Below are positions 58,234-64,000 of a DNA stretch of 64,000 nt, piece by piece. This DNA is from Trissonchulus latispiculum (lineage: Eukaryota > Nematoda > Enoplea > Enoplida > Ironidae): contig JASAND010024004.1 in NCBI GenBank assembly GCA_030248195.1, forward strand, positions 1 to 64,000, read 5' to 3'. Every line of letters starts with the position of its first letter. The first letter of the stretch is position 1. The notes beneath the pieces are model-generated. The model saw only the letters and a program-made list of their open reading frames with translations, did not search any database and was not told the origin of the DNA. A program made the translations under genes and the position numbers.

Positions 58234-58421
58234 TTCCTAAGCAGGCTTGGGAACTGTATTACATTTCCTTATGCTCATGTATATAATTTGGAGGAAAACA
58301 GATGTTTTTCATTTCAATTTAATGTTTTTAATTTGGGAAAACAATCTATATATATATATATTTTGTTTAATTTTTTAAATTACCAAATTTCTGTTCAGGC
58401 TACCTAAACAACAACCCTCAC

Positions 58422-58789
58422 TAGTGATGGGCACCGGATATTTTTTCATATCCGGATATCCGCCTATTTTCCTCTAACGGATATCCGAATATCCGCCTAT
58501 TTCAAACTTAACTTCAAGAAAATTTTTCGATTGTGCAGTTAAGTTTTCAATTTTTTTCAATTTTTCGGCAGGCTGTGAATGTCTATCATGCAACCAAGCC
58601 TCAACCTTCGTTTCAACAATATCTTCAGAGGAATTTTTGAAAAATATTTTAAAATTTTTGAAATTTTCGTCAAAAATTTGCTAATTATTCATTGTTTTGA
58701 CTGAAATGTACACGGATATCCGGATATTTTTCTCAAATCGGATATTATCCGTATATAAAAATTATCCGGATATCCAGTGCCCATCACTA
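58422..58789. mobile_element. hAT-type MITE tiled with GGATATCCG, copy 1
   Basis: Termini TAGTGATGGGCA / TGCCCATCACTA; perfect 8-bp duplication ACCCTCAC (58414-58421, 58790-58797). Several CCGGATATCCG palindromes cluster just inside each end. Confidence 0.92.
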
Positions 58790-58882
58790 ACCCTCACACA
58801 ATACGTTAATCAAGTTTCAATTGTCCCTATTTAAATTTGTACGAAAAAATCCAGCAAGCGTGTCTTACTTAACCGAAGCTGT

Positions 58883-60010
58883 TTAAGGAGGGGGGCTACT
58901 AAAGGTTTGCCCCGACTTTGTCAGATTGGCCTACTTTTTGGCGATGGTATAGAGCATGGGTGTGGTCAAAAAATATCGGGTACTGAGATCTTAGCTGCCT
59001 TCCAGCCATGTGCAGCCGTAGCGTTTATGTGCCCGACCCCCCATTTTCGCAACTACCAACATAATTATATATTTAAAAATTTCTACTGACTGCTAGGTCC
59101 AAGCTTTAAAGCTGCCATGCGCTAATATGATTTGGCACATGTGTTCCTACCTGCGGTAAAATACTAGATGTCTGTATCTTATCTGCTATTTTCGTGCTCT
59201 TTAACATTCTGAAAAGAGGACACGAAAATGAACATTTTTGCTTATACAGCCTTTCAGCTATATATCTCCAGTGGTTCACTCAGTATAAGCAAAAAACTGT
59301 TTTTAGGGTCAAAAAACGGCCATTTTTGAGGAAATCAGTTTTTTCAAAATTACTGCCACATGTTGGTTGGCTTATTTATGCTCAATCGATACATCGTCCA
59401 AATGCACATTTTATGAATGCCTATTAGCTGACCTTTATTGCTTAAAGCTAGAGATTTGGCTAAAACCATTTTGGCAAAATTGCGATTAGTTTGTTTCGAA
59501 CATCGATTTCTCAAAAACTACTCGACGGATTCCGGAGATTTCTGGCAGAATCAAAATTCGCACTTCTGCGGAGGGACGTTTTTGTTGGTTTGGGCTAAAA
59601 CGTACCGAGTAGCAAGAAAACGCAATGCGCAGTTACAAAATTTCGTGTTACCGTGCATTTGGCCGATTTTCTCGACCATTAAGACCTGCTGAGCCAAATC
59701 CAAAAAACGTCCCTCGGCCCATATGTCCTTCATATCGTGGCACAAAAAGAACTTTTGGTCGATTCCTCTGTTTTGAGAAATCGATTTTCAAAATTTTTGG
59801 TCTATATATTCATACTGTTAGCTGTCAGCATGTCAGTAAATTTCTGCTATTTTTTGCTAATTTTGCCAGTTTCGTAAGCGCATGTGAACATACAGATAAT
59901 GAGGTTTAGAACGATGTATAAAGCTCTTTCTAACTCCCAAAATTGTGAAAGTTATACCGTTTTAGAAAATCACCATAAAAGCGCTGTACAAAAGGATACC
60001 ACCACCTTAA
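58883..60010. mobile_element. Chimeric TTAA-bounded element
   Basis: 58883-59187 is the end of the family at 35058-36277 (TTAAGGAGGGGGGCTACT). From about 59188 to 60010 it matches the right part of the family at 41794-42793, ending ACCACCACCTTAA. Outer ends from two families, each with TTAA, surround a single internal junction. Confidence 0.6.
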
Positions 60011-60134
60011 TGGGCTTGAGCAGTGGTCGGTAGGCCCCAAAGACCGTAGTGACCACTGATCACTTCCATGAGTTTCGGGAATATGCCCATTGAATGAGCA
60101 TAGTTTATTTACTATATATGCCCCCAGCCCCAAC

Positions 60135-60480
60135 CAAGAGTACATAATATAAGTGTGCCACTAGGCACACTCTATATTATGTTATCAGAGCAAAAACTAC
60201 ATACGTATGCTCTGCTCGCTAACGCTCCCCCCCCCCCGCAAATCACTACCTAGTACAAACGGGGGTACGCTCACTCGCTCTATGTTAATGTGCTTAAGCT
60301 CGAAAACACAAGCAGTGCGTGCGCGAATTTTGTGCCTGCTTCGAGGTTTAGAACACTAACAAAACGCACAAAATTCTTTGAAGTGATGGGTCTAATTTGC
60401 TCCGTTAGCGGGCAGAGCTTAGTTTTTGCTCGACTAACATAAGGTGTGCCACTAGGAACACTATTATATTGTGTACTCCT
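60135..60480. mobile_element. Third copy of the CAAGAGTACATAATAC MITE
   Basis: Left end CAAGAGTACATAATAT, right end GTGTACTCCT. Inner arms with GTGCCACTAGG occur near both ends, inverted around a C-run and GCGCGAATTTTGTG core. More diverged than the 19172 copy. Confidence 0.65.
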
Positions 60481-61421
60481 ACCCCAACCGAAACGCCAAA
60501 AAACGCTGTTTATAGGGAGCTTTCCCAACTTTGATCCTGGGCGAGAAACCACGGGAGGCATGTTGACCAGTGGTCACTTCGGGCGCTATCGGCAGTATAT
60601 TATACTCATTGTTTTCAGCGACTATTACTTACTTACGATAAATGGGGACCACCCCAAGGTAAAAACGCAATGTTTAATGACTTTTAGTCCGTTTGTCTCT
60701 AGTTGCTTTCTGGTACCGTCAAAAATAAAATTTTCCAAAAGTGGTCAAATTTGGCAACAAATGAAGAAAGCTGGGTGAGGTGGGGTCGGCGCGTATTTCT
60801 ATAATTCTATATTCGTAGACACCTTTCAGTCTTAGCCGAGATAGAATACTTAGTGAAAGCTTATGCAATGAAATTCTTTTCGCATAAACTAATTTCCTAA
60901 ACTATCTGAAGCACCCACCTGCAGTATATTTTAGATTTTTACTGGCTGCCGAAATCGAAGCTTTGGGTGTTTCCATTAAGGATTTTCCTCAGTTTTACAA
61001 AATTTTCTCAGCTTCTGGGAAGGCCCGCCCCCAAACCCCCGCTTCTCCGCCTTTAAATTTATATTCTTGTCAAAAACACGCGTACACACGCTTCGACTTT
61101 ATGGAGAAACTTGGTTAATACTATATATATATATTCCTGAAAAGTTAAAATGCGTTTAAATTCAACGTATATAATTAATAAAATTTATTAGTTATCTTTG
61201 AAAAACTAAAGAATAGCAATTCGCAATTTTTGAGAAGTTCCGCAAAAAAATTTGGAGCACTGCGTAAAAGTTCGCAAAAAGTTTCGACCAGGGATTTTTT
61301 AAAAATCGGAACCTGCGTTTTTCACTGTGTTTTTCGAAAAGTGTGTTTTCTAAGAATATAGTTTTTCTGAAAATCGTGTTTTCGCTTAGAACGGTGTTTA
61401 CGACATACAGCATATTCCTGG
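60481..61421. other. No recognisable gene
   Basis: Contains a short stretch (about 60715-60765) resembling the AAAGTGGTCAAATTTGG repeats of the large palindrome; otherwise AT-rich with no exon or RNA gene seen. Confidence 0.3.
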
Positions 61422-61796
61422 TAGTGATGGGCACTGGATATCCGGATAATTTTTATATCCGGATAATATCCGATTTGAGAAATATATCCGGATATCCGTG
61501 TACATTTCAGACAAAGTATATAATGAAAAACTAACAAATTTTTGTTAAAAATTTCAAAAATTTTTAAATATTTTTCATAACTTTCTCTAAAAATATTTTT
61601 AAAACCAAGTATTGTGGCTTGGTTGTAAGACAGAAATTCACAGCGTACCGAAGACAGAAAAATTTAAATTTTCACTACAAAATGAAAAATTTTCTAGAAC
61701 TTGAGTTTGGAATGGGCGGATAACCGGATATCCGTTAACGCAAAATAGGCGGATATCCGGATATGAAAAAATATCCGGTGCCCATCGCCATCACTA
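61422..61796. mobile_element. hAT-type MITE tiled with GGATATCCG, copy 2
   Basis: Same termini as copy 1, in the opposite orientation. The 8-bp duplication matches at seven of eight places (61414-61421, 61797-61804). Confidence 0.88.
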
Positions 61797-61907
61797 ATTT
61801 CTGGTAACTTTTGGTCGTTTTAGAGATGAGAAATGAAAGCGAACAGGCCGCCTGAGTCGCCTGTGATGCAATAAAAACTGCAGCGCTGTAATATCACAGA
61901 AACTAAG

Positions 61908-63170
61908 GGCCTTTTACATAAAAAGCTTAAACGGCTTAGCTTAAACGGCTTAGCTTAAAAGGCTTAAATGGCTTAAAAATTCCTTTTCATAGATAATCGG
62001 CTTAAATGGCTTAAACAGCTTAAACGGCTTAGGCGGCTTAAACGGCTTAGCTTAAGCGACTTAATTTAAGCCGTTTAAGCCGATTAAGCCGATTATTTAT
62101 GAAAAGGATTTTTAAGCCATTTAAGCTAAGCCGTTTAAGGTGGTGATTCCTTTTGGGCACATATTGTTGTTTGGTGGCGTAAATCAAGATGAAATTTGAT
62201 GAAACTTTCCGAAATAAGTTCTTTTAGCGTTCTAACACCCTCCGCGCAATCCCGATTCAAAAATTTGAGATTTCCGGTCAGAGTGGTTTTTCCCAATTTC
62301 TGAACGTTTGGCATTTGCTATACAGCTACGACTATATTCATTCGAAAGATCTCATTAAGTTTCACATTTTTGCTTTTTAAAGCAAGTTTCTAGCTTTTCT
62401 CTACCGTGAGATATAGCCGTTTTTCTTGTTTTGGAGTCGAAAACTTGTGATTTTTGCAGAAATCAAATAATCCAACATTTCTTGAACTCAGCAAGCCGTA
62501 AAATCAAACTAAGGGCGTCGGTCTGTAGGTCTCACAGGGACAAATTATCCGACGCATGATCGTCTTCCAGCTGCTATCCTGTAGGCTGCTATCATAAAGA
62601 ATGTAGTTTTTGTAAAAACACGACCAATTTTTTTCCAAAGTTTGTGGAGCGTTCACCATGCAATCTGGAGGGCTGCTACTGAACAAATGTGTTCCGCACA
62701 AATATACCCAGGGACGATTTTTTAGTTGCCCCGATTACTGCTTTCTAGCTAAAGTAATCGCTTGACAAATTTGGAAAAAGTAGGCAAAATCCAGGTTACG
62801 CTCACATTTCAGCTTATTTCTCTATAACGAAGAGCGATTTCACAATAAATAAAAAATCGTCCCCAGCTATTTGATGGAGGTATCGAATGATATGACCGAT
62901 GTCTCGCGAAAAAATTTACTTGAGTCTGCAAAAATTTTGGAAAATTATACTTCTTCTAAAATATGTTAAAAATATTTTCGAAAAGCAACATTAGTTTCGT
63001 GGCATGCATTAAAAAGAGAAAATGTCAAGCTACATTTTGATATAAAAATGGCCTCTTAACCCCAAGTAATGAATGAGTAATAATGGTGCAAACTTTATGT
63101 GACCAAAGGGAATCACCACCTTAAGCTAAGCCGTTTAAGCCTATTATTTATGAAAGTCTTTTGACTATTA
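61908..63170. repeat. MITE tiled with GGCTTAAGCC-type words, split by another element
   Basis: From GGGCCTTTTACAT the block carries more than fifteen CGGCTTAA/TTAAGCCG words to 62134, resumes at 63125 and closes with TATTTATGAAAGTCTTTT near 63145-63170. The TTAA element 62135-63124 interrupts it. Confidence 0.65.
62135..63124. mobile_element. TTAA-flanked MITE family 1, complete copy
   Basis: TTAAGGTGGTGATTCCTTTTGG at the left is inverted as the right end GGGAATCACCACCTTAA; TTAA is duplicated at 62135-62138 and 63121-63124, within the TTTAAGCC repeat of the host block. No coding capacity. Half copies at 14961-15350 and 22262-22700. Confidence 0.85.
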
Positions 63171-64000
63171 ATATATAAAAGCAAGTGAACTTCCTGCTTC
63201 ATCGTAGCTTATATTCTGCGCCATTTAAGGTACTGGTTCGGGTATGTGCACCAAACTTTGAAAGTCTGTAATTTATTCAGTTCTTGGAGTTCAACAATGA
63301 TTTACATAGGAATGATTTTAAAGCTAGGAATGTATTCATTACAACAAAATGAAGTATTTCTGACGTAATTCTACTGTTTGAATTGGACAAGTGATAACAC
63401 AAAAGTAATTTTTGAACATGGATTTCTCTGAGTGTGGGAAAGCTAAAGAAAAGCTATCACTTCTGTGTTCAAAAGAAACGTCTTCCCAAAAAAAGTCTGC
63501 AAATTTACTCTTCATGATCCACACATCAAACTCAATCCAAATACTTTTTATTGTACGGAATTTTAAAAATAAAAATTGAAAAATTGACTCACGTTTTCGT
63601 TAATATGTAGAATACTTGTATATAATGGCCAGGGATTACAAGTTTTTACATTTACATTGAAACATTTACATTGAGAAACAAAATCATATGCTTATCTATT
63701 TAATGAAGCTTACTTAATACTTGTATATAATGGCCAGTCCGCTTGCCGTTCGCTTGCCGAAGTTTAGCGGTTTCTGGTACGAGTAAAAGTACAAGTACAA
63801 TTACGTCATAGTTTACGCAGAACTATAAGCAGAATCCTACCAAACAACTATCAGAAATTCCACCTAATTTTTGAATTTTTAATATACAAGAATCCAAATA
63901 CAGTACGTCCCGTCTGCTCACCCAATATGGGTTTGAGTTAAAATAAAAAACTTGAGGAAAAAAGTTGGCTTAATTTTTTAATTTTATACTGTTTAGAATG
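63171..64000. other. No recognisable gene
   Basis: AT-rich sequence. The phrase ACTTGTATATAATGGCCAG occurs twice (about 63615 and 63719). No exon, RNA gene or complete element is seen. Confidence 0.3.

Overview
This is eukaryotic, animal nuclear DNA. It has GT-AG introns of a few hundred bases and recognisable animal genes: CLASP, an LDL-receptor-related protein and a Tribbles-like pseudokinase. Everything else is dense, nested transposable-element DNA. The base is AT-rich, with sharp G/C-run islands and TA microsatellites. The species cannot be fixed from the sequence; an invertebrate with a repeat-rich genome fits best.

Layout. 1-5.2 kb: a nested palindromic repeat with very similar duplicated segments and a GC-rich element inserted with an 8-bp target duplication. 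5.2-12 kb: largely unassigned, with a 36-bp-period hairpin array (6831-7032) and a tRNA-like sequence (8521-8593). 12.0-13.95 kb: a decayed Ty3/gypsy pol fragment (RNase H and integrase) whose integrase tail runs in one frame into a PWWP domain instead of the usual chromodomain. 14.2-14.8 kb: a Tribbles-like pseudokinase pseudogene. 15.3-20.8 kb: decayed DNA, including a minus-strand Env-like remnant and a 328-bp MITE. 20.9-22.7 kb: MITEs. 25.4-30.7 kb: a retroelement with a possible LTR, an unusually long primer-binding site complementary to the 3' half of a tRNA, and a gag frame joined directly to an Env-like frame with no pol between. 30.8-40.6 kb: palindromic elements, including an 8.6-kb inverted-repeat structure (32003-40627).

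42.8-45.7 kb: six exons of CLASP, stopping abruptly at a MITE. 46.4-58.0 kb, same strand: the middle of a giant LRP1/LRP2-type receptor (YWTD propeller end, EGF, eight LDLa modules, two EGF, YWTD propeller, EGF, YWTD). It lacks its 5' and 3' ends and carries two in-frame TGA codons, two repeat-unit frameshifts and a MITE inside an exon with a TA duplication, so it is best called a non-processed pseudogene. 58-64 kb: more MITEs (hAT-type with 8-bp duplications, TTAA-flanked families).

The strongest candidates for something new are the integrase-PWWP fusion, the gag-env frame without pol and its half-tRNA-length primer-binding site, and several unrelated MITE families whose bodies are tiled with their own short palindrome. 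All calls come from reading the sequence; no database search was possible.
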